Shown: in pieces, positions 8,288-18,710 of the stretch
How the letters are laid out: each line of letters begins with the position of its first letter
Numbering within the stretch: position 1 is the stretch's first letter
DNA from: Pelagibacterium halotolerans B2
GTDB lineage: Bacteria > Pseudomonadota > Alphaproteobacteria > Rhizobiales > Devosiaceae
Assembly (NCBI RefSeq): GCF_000230555.1
Contig: NC_016078.1
Span: 2,999,001 to 3,063,000 of the forward strand
Direction: 5' to 3'
Length of the DNA: 64,000 nt
Notes under the pieces: generated by a model
Database searches by the model: none
Seen by the model: only the letters and a program-made list of their open reading frames with translations
Told to the model about the DNA's origin: nothing
Translations under genes and position numbers: made by a program

Positions 8288-9144
8288 GGCTGCCTCCCCA
8301 GCGCCTCGGCCCAGCTCGCCTGCCGGTCGAGCACCGGCAGCCGCCCCTTGTGCTCCCCGATCCGCGGCAGCGAGGCCAAAAGCCCCTGCGTATAGGGATG
8401 TCTGGCATTGCCCAGATCGGCCGCCGCCAGTTCCTCGACCACCTGCCCGCTATACATGATGAGCACCCGGTCGCAAAAACTCTGCACGAGGTTGAGATCG
8501 TGACTGATGAACAACAGCCCGATGCCGCGCTCCTTGACCAGATCGTCGAGCAGCGCCAGCACCTGGAGCCGCACCGTGACGTCGAGCGCCGAGGTCGGCT
8601 CGTCGGCAATAATCATCGCCGGGTCTGGAATGAGCATCATGGCGATCATGATGCGCTGGCCCATGCCGCCCGACACCTCGTGCGGATAGAGCGTATAGAC
8701 ATGTTCGGGATCGCGGATCTTGACCGCCGCCAATTGCGCGATGGCCCGCTTTTTCGCCTCGGCCCTGCCCACCCTGTGATGGGCCAGATAGGCCTCGGCC
8801 ACCTGCTCGCCAACGCTCATCACCGGGTTGAGCGAGAATTTGGGGTCCTGCAGGATCATCGATATCCGCGCGCCCCTGATCGCCTGCATGCGCTTTTCCG
8901 ACAGCGCCAGCATGTCCTGGCCCTCGAACTGCATTTCGTCGGCCGAAATCTTGGCGATCTCGGGCAGGAGCCGCACGATGGCGCGCCCGACCGTCGATTT
9001 GCCCGAACCCGATTCCCCGATGATCGCCACCTTCTCGCGCCCCAGCGTAAAGCTCACATTGCGCACCGCATGCAGCTCCCGCCGCGCCGAGAAATAGCCC
9101 ACATTGAGGTTCTTGACCGTAAGGATGGGGTCGTTCATCGCCAT
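8284..9144 (-). CDS. ABC transporter ATPase, DppD-type
   Basis: A 286-residue ATPase with Walker A 'GESGSGKST', signature 'VSGGMGQRIMIAMML', Walker B 'MIIADEPTSALD' and H-loop 'LFISHDLNL'. The C-terminal 'HPYTQGLLASLP' is a hallmark of Dpp/Opp ATPases. Three starts are possible (GTG 9147, ATG 9144, ATG 9138); GAGGTG lies best for the last two. The start overlaps the end of the permease gene. It pairs with the DppF-type subunit to form the ATPase heterodimer. Confidence 0.88.
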   Translation of the reverse strand: MAMNDPILTVKNLNVGYFSARRELHAVRNVSFTLGREKVAIIGESGSGKSTVGRAIVRLLPEIAKISADEMQFEGQDMLALSEKRMQAIRGARISMILQDPKFSLNPVMSVGEQVAEAYLAHHRVGRAEAKKRAIAQLAAVKIRDPEHVYTLYPHEVSGGMGQRIMIAMMLIPDPAMIIADEPTSALDVTVRLQVLALLDDLVKERGIGLLFISHDLNLVQSFCDRVLIMYSGQVVEELAAADLGNARHPYTQGLLASLPRIGEHKGRLPVLDRQASWAEALGRQP

Positions 9145-10061
9145 CACCTCGCCTGCCTTGGGTCGAGCATGTCGCGCAGCCCGTCACCGAACAGGTTGAA
9201 AGCCAGCGCCACGAGAAGGATCGCCGTGCCGGGCATGGTCACCACCCACCAGCTATCGATCATGAACCGCCGCCCCGCCGAGGTCATCGCGCCCCATTCG
9301 GGCGAAGGTGGCTGCGCACCGAGACCCAGAAACCCCAGCCCCGCCGCCGTCAGCATGATCCCCGACATGTTGAGCGTCGTGCGCACAACCACCGAGGGAA
9401 TGCAGATGGGCAGGATATGGGCCAGAAGGATGCGGGGCGAGGATGCCCCCGAGACCTGCGCGGCGGCGATATAGTCCGCCGCCCGCGTGGTCAGCGTTTC
9501 GGCCCGCGCCAGCCGCGCGATGGGCGGCCAGGCCGTCAGCGCAATGGCGATCACGGCGTTTTCGATCCCCGGCCCCAGCGCGGCGGCAAAGGCCAGCGCC
9601 AGGATCAGGCTCGGAAACGAAAGGAAGATATCGGTGATCCGCATCAGCACCCGGTCCGTCCAGCCGCCGAAATATCCCGCCGCCATGCCGATCAGCAGCC
9701 CGATCGGCGCCACGATCACCGAGACCAGCAACACGATATAGAGCGAGATGCGCGAGCCGAAAACGATCCGGCTGTAGATGTCGCGCCCGAATTCGTCGGT
9801 GCCGAACCAGTGCTCGCCGCTCGGCGGCTGCAACGCCCCCGAAAGGTTCTGGCTCAGCGGATCGTGGGTCGCGACCCATGGCGCGAAAATCGCCATGATC
9901 GCGAGCAGCACAACCACTGCCAGCCCGAACACCGCCAGCGGATTGGCCATGAACCCGCGCACGCCCCAATAGATGCGCTGCAGCGTTGCCTGGCGCGAGC
10001 TTGTAATCGTGTCGCTGGCCAGATAGTCCCGCCAGCCCATCGATGTCTGAACCTTGCTCAT
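9144..10061 (-). CDS. ABC transporter permease, DppC-type
   Basis: A 305-residue permease. The N-terminal membrane segment is 'PLAVFGLAVVVLLAIMAIFAPW', followed by the conserved 'HWFGTDEFGRDIYSRIVFGSR' region of DppC proteins. The EAA loop is 'LARAETLTTRAADYIAAAQVSGASSPRIL'-like, with 'HILP' after it. The ATG at 10061 overlaps the DppB stop codon (ATGA); the open frame reading further upstream is not real coding sequence. Inner-membrane subunit of the importer. Confidence 0.88.
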   Translation of the reverse strand: MSKVQTSMGWRDYLASDTITSSRQATLQRIYWGVRGFMANPLAVFGLAVVVLLAIMAIFAPWVATHDPLSQNLSGALQPPSGEHWFGTDEFGRDIYSRIVFGSRISLYIVLLVSVIVAPIGLLIGMAAGYFGGWTDRVLMRITDIFLSFPSLILALAFAAALGPGIENAVIAIALTAWPPIARLARAETLTTRAADYIAAAQVSGASSPRILLAHILPICIPSVVVRTTLNMSGIMLTAAGLGFLGLGAQPPSPEWGAMTSAGRRFMIDSWWVVTMPGTAILLVALAFNLFGDGLRDMLDPRQAR

Positions 10062-11098
10062 TGCGCACGCGTCCTCGGGTCGAACACCCGGTACAAGATG
10101 TCGGAAAGGATGTTGAGCGCGATAAACAGCACGCCCACCAAAAGCGTGCACGCCATCACCGCGTTCATGTCCCCGATCATCAGGTTCGAGGTCAGATACC
10201 CCCCGAATCCCGGCCAGGAAAACACGGTCTCGATCAGCACCGCCCCCTCGAGCAGCCCGCCATAGGCCAGCGCCACGATGGTCACGAGCTGCACCCTGAT
10301 GTTGCGGAACGCGTGCCGCCAGATGACGGTGCCGCGCGAGAGCCCCTTGATGCGGGCGGTAACGATATATTCCTGCCCCAGTTGCTCGATCATGAACGAG
10401 CGCGTCATGCGCGAGATATAGGCCATGGAATTGAGCCCCAGCACACTGGCCGGCAGCCAGATGTTGCGCAGCGCGCTCCAGAACACGTCCCACTCGCCCA
10501 CCAGCACCGAATCGATGAGCAGGAACCCGGTGATCGGATCGACAAGCCCGGTATAGAAAACCTCGACCCGCCCCGTGCCGCCCGACCAGCCCAGCATGGC
10601 GTAAAACACCAAAAGCCCCATCAGCCCGAACCAGAAGGTCGGGGTCGAATAGGCGAGAAGGCTGAAAAAGCGCACGAAATAATCGGGAAATTTGTTGCGG
10701 TTGGTGGCCGCCAGAACGCCCAGCGGAATGCCCAGCCCGGCCCCGATGATGATCGATATGGTGCCCAATTCGATCGTGGCGGGAAACACCCGCGCGATGT
10801 CCTCGATCACCGGGCGCCCGGTCAGAAGCGCCACCCCGAAATCGCCGCGCGCGATATCGGCGACGAAGCGGAAGAACTGGACGTAAAGCGGCTGGTCGAG
10901 CCCCAGCCGCGCATAGACCCGGTCATATGTGGCCTGGGTCGCCTCGTCGCCGACAATGGCCAGCACCGGATCGACCGGCATCATGCGCCCGATGATGAAG
11001 GTGAGGATCAAGAGCCCGAAAAGCGTCACGGCGATCGAGCCGATAAAGCCCAGACCGCCCGTCACTCGGGGCATGATGCGCATCGATAATGGAGCCAT
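10058..11098 (-). CDS. ABC transporter permease, DppB-type
   Basis: A 346-residue permease with an N-terminal membrane helix ('SIAVTLFGLLILTFIIGRMMP'), the 'DPVLAIVGDEAT' and 'RLGLDQPLYVQFFRF' segments usual in DppB, and an EAA loop near 'YIVTARIKGLSRGTVIWRHA'. About six membrane helices are expected. The start is set at the ATG at 11098; a TTG at 11116 and an ATG at 11083 are also in frame and the Shine-Dalgarno sequence is weak. It follows the binding-protein gene after an intercistronic hairpin. Confidence 0.87.
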   Translation of the reverse strand: MAPLSMRIMPRVTGGLGFIGSIAVTLFGLLILTFIIGRMMPVDPVLAIVGDEATQATYDRVYARLGLDQPLYVQFFRFVADIARGDFGVALLTGRPVIEDIARVFPATIELGTISIIIGAGLGIPLGVLAATNRNKFPDYFVRFFSLLAYSTPTFWFGLMGLLVFYAMLGWSGGTGRVEVFYTGLVDPITGFLLIDSVLVGEWDVFWSALRNIWLPASVLGLNSMAYISRMTRSFMIEQLGQEYIVTARIKGLSRGTVIWRHAFRNIRVQLVTIVALAYGGLLEGAVLIETVFSWPGFGGYLTSNLMIGDMNAVMACTLLVGVLFIALNILSDILYRVFDPRTRAQ

Positions 11099-11124
11099 GA
11101 ACAGCCCGTTTCTCAAATGGTGGC

Positions 11125-11160
11125 GGCGCGGCGCCCCGATATCGGAAAGGGCGCCGCGCC
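11125..11160 (-). promoter_or_regulatory. Strong intercistronic hairpin after binding-protein gene
   Basis: GGCGCGGCGCCC (11125-11136) pairs perfectly with GGGCGCCGCGCC (11149-11160) around 12 bases. It lies between the binding-protein and DppB-type genes and has no T-run. Such hairpins protect the upstream mRNA and let the binding protein be made in excess over the membrane subunits. Confidence 0.65.
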
Positions 11161-11184
11161 ATCGGGAGGAATTAAGGGGCGCCC

Positions 11185-12780
11185 CTAGCGGTCCTTGGTC
11201 ACCGTATCGAAGCGCGTTGTCCAGCCATAATGGTTCTGGAACCCTTCGATATCGCTGCGGAACACGACGGTATCGACGACCGCCGAGATCGGCTGGATGG
11301 CCGGCACCAGGTCTTCGTAAAGATATTGGACCTCTTCATAGAGCCGTTCCTGCTCTTCTGGATCGCGCTCGACCAGCGCCTGCATGGCCAGATCGTTGAG
11401 TTCCTCATTGTAAAACGAGGTCCGCCACCCGATCAGCCCCGAAAGCCCGGCATCGTCGGAATTGTCGGGATTGATGACCAGCGACTGCATGTTGGAATGG
11501 GGATGGGGCTCCTGCCCGCCGCCGCCACGACCCACGATCAGCTCGAAATCGCGTTCGCGCATCGGGCCATAGACCTGGTTACCGGTGCCCGTGACGATCT
11601 CGGCATTGATGCCGGCTTGGGCCAACGTGCCTTGAATGGCCGTTGCGATATCGATGAAGGGCGGCTCGTTGACGGCCAGAAGCTGCGTCGTGAACCCGTC
11701 GGGATACCCGGCCTCGGCCAGATATTGCTCGGCAAGTTCCACATCGAGTTCATAGCCCGGCGCGTCGATCGAGCCCATCACCCCTGGCGTCACCGGCCGC
11801 TGGTGCAATATGCCGTAATTGGGCATGATCGTCTCGTTGATGCCCTGATAGTCGATCAGATGGCGCAGGGCGAGACGGACATTTTGGTCCTGATATTTCT
11901 CGTCCTTCATCGAAACGGCGAGATAATAGAACCCCGAGCTGGGGACCGATTGCACCACGACGTCGTCATTGGCGTTCAATGCGTTGATGTCGGGCACCGA
12001 CAGCGCCAGCCCGATATCGATATCGCCGCGCTCCAGCATCAGCCGCTTGGTCTGGCTTTCGGGCATATGCCGGATGAGCACGCGGCTCATCTCTGGCGCG
12101 CCGCCCCAGTAATCGTCGAACCTCTCGAGGATGATCGTGTCATTGGCCGTCCAGTTGCGCAGGGTGAAGGGGCCGGACCCCGCCGTATTGGTGGTCAGCC
12201 ACCCCGCAGCCAGATCGCCGTCGACCTCGTGTTCGAGCGCCGCTTGCCGGTCGATGACCGAGGAGGCGCTGGGCTTGCCGAAAATATAAAGGATCAGTTG
12301 CGGATCGCCCTCGAGCGGCATGGTGACGCTAATGGTGTTGCCGTCGGCCCGGACGTGCTCGTCGAAATTGTCGAGCGTGAATCCATAGGCCTGCCAGGTG
12401 GCCGATCCCACGAGCTCGAGTTCGAGAATGCGCTTCCAGGACCAGATGGCGTCCTCGACGGTCACCGGGTTGCCCGAGGCGAACACCGCATCGTCGCGGA
12501 AATTAAGCGTGATGGTCCCGTCTTCGCTCACATCCCAGCTCTCGGCGAGCCCGGGATTGATCTGGGTCACATCCACCGCATCGAGCTGGATGGGCGTGTC
12601 ATAGACATTGGTGATGATCGCCGTCGACTCGCGCCCGGCAATCGCGGCCGGATCCAGCGTCAGGATATTGGCCATGCTCAGCCCGATCACGAGCTGGTCG
12701 TCCGGCGTGGCCGCCCAGGCCGGCAGGGCCGTCGTGGACAGCGTCGCCGCGACCAAGGCGGCAAGAAGGGTATTTCTCAT
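11185..12780 (-). CDS. ABC transporter substrate-binding protein, DppA/SBP_bac_5 family
   Basis: A 531-residue secreted binding protein. Residues 1-24 form a signal peptide ending 'LPAWA-ATPDDQL'. The mature part has the family-5 pattern 'NPGLAESWDVSEDGTITLNFRDDAVFASG'. The ATG at 12780 has GGAGG upstream, so the frame upstream of it is not used. Family-5 proteins bind peptides, but several take up oligosaccharides. The operon also holds a KdgF-like cupin and faces kduI-kduD, so an unsaturated galacturonide or related uronate is the most likely ligand. Confidence 0.85.
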   Translation of the reverse strand: MRNTLLAALVAATLSTTALPAWAATPDDQLVIGLSMANILTLDPAAIAGRESTAIITNVYDTPIQLDAVDVTQINPGLAESWDVSEDGTITLNFRDDAVFASGNPVTVEDAIWSWKRILELELVGSATWQAYGFTLDNFDEHVRADGNTISVTMPLEGDPQLILYIFGKPSASSVIDRQAALEHEVDGDLAAGWLTTNTAGSGPFTLRNWTANDTIILERFDDYWGGAPEMSRVLIRHMPESQTKRLMLERGDIDIGLALSVPDINALNANDDVVVQSVPSSGFYYLAVSMKDEKYQDQNVRLALRHLIDYQGINETIMPNYGILHQRPVTPGVMGSIDAPGYELDVELAEQYLAEAGYPDGFTTQLLAVNEPPFIDIATAIQGTLAQAGINAEIVTGTGNQVYGPMRERDFELIVGRGGGGQEPHPHSNMQSLVINPDNSDDAGLSGLIGWRTSFYNEELNDLAMQALVERDPEEQERLYEEVQYLYEDLVPAIQPISAVVDTVVFRSDIEGFQNHYGWTTRFDTVTKDR

Positions 12781-13168
12781 TATCAGGTCCTCCACCCATA
12801 CAAGATGTCGCTAGATATGCGATATCATACAACTCATGTCAATTCCTGATTTTTCCACCATTATCGCGCAAATATGGCCGAAAACCGGACCTTAATTAAT
12901 CCTACTAATTATACCATCCCAGGGATTGAGTGGAAAACCCGTTGAAAATCATACTGATTTCCGGCACTGGCTCGCAGGCGTGCCGCCGCTCCGCATCAGG
13001 CGCGCCCGTCAGCGCCGGCCACATGACGCAGGGCGCCTTGGGCGCCGGCGGACACGGGCATGCTCCGCATCGGGGGGCGGACATGCATGACGGAACCATC
13101 GGCCTTGCGACGAGCGGACCAAACATGTATGACAGCACCAATATTTGTATGGAAAGTGGAGAGCCCTT
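12781..13168. promoter_or_regulatory. Divergent control region between importer operon and kduI
   Basis: This 388-base gap drives the importer operon to the left and kduI-kduD to the right. It holds several boxes with the core CATACA or its complement TGTATG: CATACAAGAT (12797-12806), ATATCATACAA (12822-12832), TGTATG (13126-13131) and TGTATG (13146-13151). The first two match the dyad before kdgD. The middle, 12860-13110, shows nothing I can identify; an 80-codon open frame there looks non-coding. GTGGAGAG precedes the kduI start. Confidence 0.55.
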
Positions 13169-14005
13169 ATGAGCCGGACCCGTTTCACATCCCGCGACGC
13201 CATCGCGCCGGCCCATGCGGCAGGCATGGACACGACAGCATTGCGTGAGAACTTCCTGATCGACGACCTGTTCTCGCCCGGCGTGGTCTCCCTGACCTAT
13301 ACCCATTATGACCGCATGATCGTGGGCGGTGCCGTCCCCGGCGCCGAGCCCCTGCCGCTCGACCCCATCAAGCCCACAGGCACCGAAAACTTTCTCGACC
13401 GGCGCGAGATGATCGCCGTCAATATCGGCGGCGAGGGCAAGGTCACTGTGGGCGATGAGAGCTTTACGCTGGGCACCCGCGACATGATCTATGTTGGCCG
13501 CGGCGCCTCGGTCAGCTTCGCTTCGGCCGATCCGGCCAACCCGGCCAAATTCTATCTCGTCAGCGCCCCGGCCCATGCCACGCACCCAACGGCCCACATC
13601 AGGATCGGCGACGCCAAGCGCCTCGACCTGGGCTCGTCGGAAACCTGTAACGAGCGCTCGATCTTCCAGTTCACCAACGCTGTCGAGACCTGCCAGCTCG
13701 TGGTCGGCATGACCACCCTCGCCCCCGGCTCGATCTGGAACACCATGCCCGCCCACATCCATTCGCGCCGCATGGAAGCCTATCTCTATTTCGACATGGA
13801 CGAGGATCAGCGCGTCATCCATCTGATGGGCGAACCCAAGCAGACCCGCCATTTGATCGTCGCCAACCAGCAGGCCATCCTCTCGCCCCCCTGGTCCATC
13901 CATTCGGGCGCCGGCACCGCCAGCTACACCTTCATCTGGGCCATGGCCGGCGACAATGTCGATTATACCGACGTCGAACCCATCCAGCCTGGAGACATCC
14001 TGTGA
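13169..14005 (+). CDS. kduI: 5-dehydro-4-deoxy-D-glucuronate isomerase
   Basis: A 278-residue protein, the usual KduI length. It has the family's N-terminal 'FLIDDLFSPGVVSLTYTHYDRMIVGGAVP', 'LDRREMIAVNIGG' and the metal site 'MPAHIHSRRMEAYLYFDM', which supplies two His and a Glu, with a further His in 'SIHSGAGTASYTFIW'. KduI isomerises 4-deoxy-L-threo-5-hexosulose uronate to 3-deoxy-D-glycero-2,5-hexodiulosonate in the pectin pathway. The ATG at 13169 is chosen because GTGGAG precedes it and the length fits. The stop overlaps the kduD start. Confidence 0.93.
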   Translation: MSRTRFTSRDAIAPAHAAGMDTTALRENFLIDDLFSPGVVSLTYTHYDRMIVGGAVPGAEPLPLDPIKPTGTENFLDRREMIAVNIGGEGKVTVGDESFTLGTRDMIYVGRGASVSFASADPANPAKFYLVSAPAHATHPTAHIRIGDAKRLDLGSSETCNERSIFQFTNAVETCQLVVGMTTLAPGSIWNTMPAHIHSRRMEAYLYFDMDEDQRVIHLMGEPKQTRHLIVANQQAILSPPWSIHSGAGTASYTFIWAMAGDNVDYTDVEPIQPGDIL

Positions 14006-14778
14006 CCGATCTCTCCGCCTTCTCGCTTAGGGGAAAAACCATAATGGTGACCGGCGCCAATACCGGCATCGGTCAGGGCATCGCATTGGCCATCGGACGG
14101 GCCGGCGGCAGCGTCATCGCTGTCGGTCGGTCCTCGATGGACGAGACCGAAGAATTATTTCGCCAATGTTCGGCAAAGTCCGGGTCAATTTCACACAAGT
14201 CCATAGCTTTTGGCGCCAATGTTGACCCTAAATTGATGCTCGATGAAGCCTGGGACGAGGCGGGCCGCATCGACGGATTGGTCAACAATGCCGGCATTAT
14301 CCGCCGCGCCGACGCCCTCGATTTCACGCAAGAAGACTGGGACGATGTCATGGACATCAACCTCAAGACAGTCTTTTTCCTCTCCCAGGCCTTCGCGCGG
14401 CGCGTGCTGCAAACACCTGAGAAAAAAGGGAAAATTGTCAACATCGCCTCGATGCTGAGCTTTCAGGGCGGCATCCGTGTCGCCTCCTACACCGCATCGA
14501 AATCAGGGGTGATGGGCCTGACCCGTCTCCTCGCCTGCGAATGGGCGCAAAAGGGCATAAACGTCAACGCCATAGCCCCGGGCTATATCGAGACCAACAA
14601 CACCGAAGCCCTGCGCGCCGACCCCGACCGAAACGCCCAGATTCTGGGCCGAATCCCCGCCGGGCGCTGGGGTGAGCCTTCAGATATCGGCGATGCCGCA
14701 GTGTTTCTTCTTGCCCGTGCATCCGATTACATGCACGGCACCACCATTCCCGTGGACGGTGGCTGGCTCGCACGTTAA
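14002..14778 (+). CDS. kduD: 2-deoxy-D-gluconate 3-dehydrogenase / KduD short-chain dehydrogenase
   Basis: A 258-residue classical short-chain dehydrogenase: cofactor motif 'TGANTGIGQG', 'NNAG', catalytic Ser in 'NIASMLSFQ' and Tyr-x3-Lys in 'ASYTASKSG'. The C-terminal 'HGTTIPVDGGWLAR' is typical of KduD. It reduces the product of KduI to 2-keto-3-deoxy-D-gluconate with NADH. It starts with GTG overlapping the kduI stop by four bases. KDG kinase and aldolase are not in the window, so KDG must be processed by enzymes encoded elsewhere. Confidence 0.88.
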   Translation: MTDLSAFSLRGKTIMVTGANTGIGQGIALAIGRAGGSVIAVGRSSMDETEELFRQCSAKSGSISHKSIAFGANVDPKLMLDEAWDEAGRIDGLVNNAGIIRRADALDFTQEDWDDVMDINLKTVFFLSQAFARRVLQTPEKKGKIVNIASMLSFQGGIRVASYTASKSGVMGLTRLLACEWAQKGINVNAIAPGYIETNNTEALRADPDRNAQILGRIPAGRWGEPSDIGDAAVFLLARASDYMHGTTIPVDGGWLAR

Positions 14779-14798
14779 CCGGAAGACTTATCCCCGGA

Positions 14799-14830
14799 GC
14801 GCTGGAGGCGATTAAGCTGATCTCCAGCGC
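14799..14830. terminator. Hairpin between convergent kduD and gli
   Basis: GCGCTGGAG (14799-14807) pairs with CTCCAGCGC (14822-14830) across 14 bases. It overlaps the last codons of gli. No strong T-run follows on either strand, so termination is likely but not certain. Confidence 0.4.
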
Positions 14831-15686
14831 GAAAATCCGTAAAGCGCTTCGGGGTTATCGATAAGGGCGAGGTTTTTTCCCTTTTCGTCGGGAAACCAGC
14901 TCAGAACGGTCTCGAGCAACGCCGCATCGTCGGGGTAGTCTTCGGTCCGCTTTGCCGCATTGTGCGGCCAGTTGGTGCCCCACACGATCCGTTCGGGCGC
15001 AAAAGCGGCGATCTCGCGCGCCACGGCGCCGATATCGGCATAATGGGGACCGCCCGTCCGGCTCGATTCATAGCAGCCGGCAAACTTGAACCACAAATTT
15101 CCCTTGTCGATCAATCGCTTGACCGCATCGACCTCCGCGCTTTGCGGCGTCACCCCCGCAAAGAACTTGCCGTGATGATCGAGCACCCAGCGCGATTGGA
15201 TCGCCGCCAAACGACTGAAATTGTTCAGGATTTCGCCACCATCGAACTGAACGGCCATCATCCAGCCGAACGCCGACGCCCGCGCATCCACCGCTTCGAG
15301 TTGATCGAGGCCCACCGCTCCGCCCGGAAGGTCCATGATCCGCGCACCGACAATCCCCGCCTCGGAAAGTGCTTGCATTTCAGCATCTTGGGTATCGCCA
15401 GTCACCACCGCCACTCCCTTGGCAACGTCGCCGAACGCCGCAAGGCACGCCAGAAGGCACCCATTGTCGAGTTGATGCGCATTGCCCTGGGTCACCACCA
15501 CCCTGTCTATCCCCAACCAGTCCATGGTTGTCCGGTAGTCGTCCGGCGTCGGCAACGGTTCGGGCGGCAGTCCCGGCCCGCCGGAAAGCGCTGGAAATCC
15601 AGGCACATAGGCATGGATCTGCGTATCGATGGTCCCCGGCGGCAATTGGGTTTTCGGCTTGGCACCGGTGTATGTCCGCTCGATCA

Positions 15687-15687
<1 letters not shown>
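14812..15687 (-). CDS. gli: D-galactarolactone isomerase (amidohydrolase superfamily)
   Basis: A 291-residue amidohydrolase-2 family protein. 'PPGTIDTQIHAYVPGFPA' at the N-terminus, 'RVVVTQGNAHQLDNGCLLA', 'VLDHHGKFF', 'LWFKFAGCYESSRTG' and 'IVWGTNWPHN' resemble the Agrobacterium galactarolactone isomerase. That enzyme interconverts galactaro-1,5-lactone (product of uronate dehydrogenase) and the 1,4-lactone used by the cycloisomerase. The gene is third in the kdgD-gci-gli operon. The ATG at 15687 overlaps the gci stop (TGATG); a GTG one codon earlier is possible. Confidence 0.85.
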
Positions 15688-17782
<2,095 letters not shown>

Positions 17783-17791
17783 CTAATGTCA

Positions 17792-17807
17792 ATATCTTGT
17801 ATGATAT
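17792..17807. promoter_or_regulatory. Dyad operator upstream of kdgD operon
   Basis: ATATC-TTGTAT-GATAT is a 16-base inverted repeat in the 83-base gap between the GntR gene and kdgD. Its reverse strand contains CATACAAGAT, which recurs before the importer operon (12797-12806). Related boxes lie at 12822-12832 and 18641-18652. It is the best defined copy and probably the operator of the neighbouring GntR protein. Confidence 0.55.
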
Positions 17808-17811
17808 GTTA

Positions 17812-18534
17812 CTATCTGTTTTGCAGGAGCGCGCGATAGCGCCGCTGGCTGCCCAGCAGGTGAACGCGCATGGCTTCCCGCGCTTCCTCGGCATCGCCAT
17901 TGGAAATGGCCCCCACGATGCGCGCATGCTCTTCATGGATCTGGCCGAGATAGTCTTTCGAAACCTCGCCTGTTGAATCGGACAACGCCGCCCGCGGGAT
18001 GGCGTTCTGTCCCATCAGGGCAATGAACTCGACGAAGCGCGGATTGCTCGTCGCCTCGGCGATCGCCTGATGCAGGGCGAAATCAGCAACGCTGGTTGGC
18101 TCACCCTCGGCGATACATGCGCCGACGGCCCGATGTCGGTCAAGAATGACTTCTTCCTGGATCGGAGAGCGCCGCACAGCGGCAAGACCGGCCGCCTCCA
18201 CTTCCACTGCAGCGCGCAGTTCGAGCAGCTCGATGATCGAGGAGATGCGCGCGTGATCGACATTCTGGAACGGCAGCCCCGGGGCCGCAACCTGCTCGAG
18301 AACGAAGACTCCGGCGCCCCGACGTGGCTCGACCAGTCCATCCGATCGCAGGGCAGCAATCGCCTCGCGGACGACGGTACGGCTCACCCCATGCACCTCG
18401 GTCAGACGCGCTTCGCTGGGCAATTTGTCGCCGGGCTTGTATTCGCCCGACAGGATCGCTTTGCGCAAAATATTGGCGACCTGTACGACCAGCGTTCCGC
18501 TCTGTCGGCCCGCATCTTCGATCTGGGAGATCAT
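17812..18534 (-). CDS. GntR/FadR-family regulator of the galacturonate operon
   Basis: A 240-residue FCD-type regulator. The winged helix carries 'GDKLPSEARLTEVHGVSRTV' and the wing 'EPRRGAGVFV'. The FCD domain keeps Asp-x3-His ('ADFALHQAI'), 'HEEHARI' and 'MRVHLLG'. The ATG at 18534 has AAAGGGG upstream; the frame before it is untranslated. It lies between udh (divergent) and kdgD-gci-gli (same strand), so it most likely responds to galacturonate, galactarate or a lactone intermediate and controls both. Operator-like boxes occur on both sides of the gene. Confidence 0.85.
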   Translation of the reverse strand: MISQIEDAGRQSGTLVVQVANILRKAILSGEYKPGDKLPSEARLTEVHGVSRTVVREAIAALRSDGLVEPRRGAGVFVLEQVAAPGLPFQNVDHARISSIIELLELRAAVEVEAAGLAAVRRSPIQEEVILDRHRAVGACIAEGEPTSVADFALHQAIAEATSNPRFVEFIALMGQNAIPRAALSDSTGEVSKDYLGQIHEEHARIVGAISNGDAEEAREAMRVHLLGSQRRYRALLQNR

Positions 18535-18710
18535 GGCGCCCCTTTCCCGCTCATTCTTGATTGCGGCCGCTTGGTTGGGCGGCCTCCCGCCAGAAAGACA
18601 CGGTCTGGTTGGGGGTGTCAAGCTAACCCCCGCACCAACAAATCATACAGATTGACCGTTATTGTCCTATCTCTATGATACCGCATCTGACGAAAGGGGG
18701 GAGGCACCCG
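18535..18710. promoter_or_regulatory. Divergent promoter region of gntR and udh with CATACA box
   Basis: The 176-base gap holds the box AATCATACAGAT (18641-18652), close to the kdgD operator. A strong Shine-Dalgarno sequence, AAGGGGGGAGG, precedes the udh ATG at 18711 and rules against the in-frame ATG at 18675. Confidence 0.5.

Noticed and set aside
8284..12780. Peptide importer as the main role of the Dpp-type genes
   Set aside because: Not excluded by sequence, but the operon context with KdgF, GntR and kduI-kduD makes uronate uptake the better reading.
11230..12849. 539-codon open frame on the plus strand
   Set aside because: Antisense to the importer binding-protein gene, which has a clear signal peptide and family motifs.
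12930..13172. 80-codon open frame in the divergent control region
   Set aside because: No ribosome-binding site, no hydrophobic or domain pattern, and it runs over the kduI ribosome-binding site and start.
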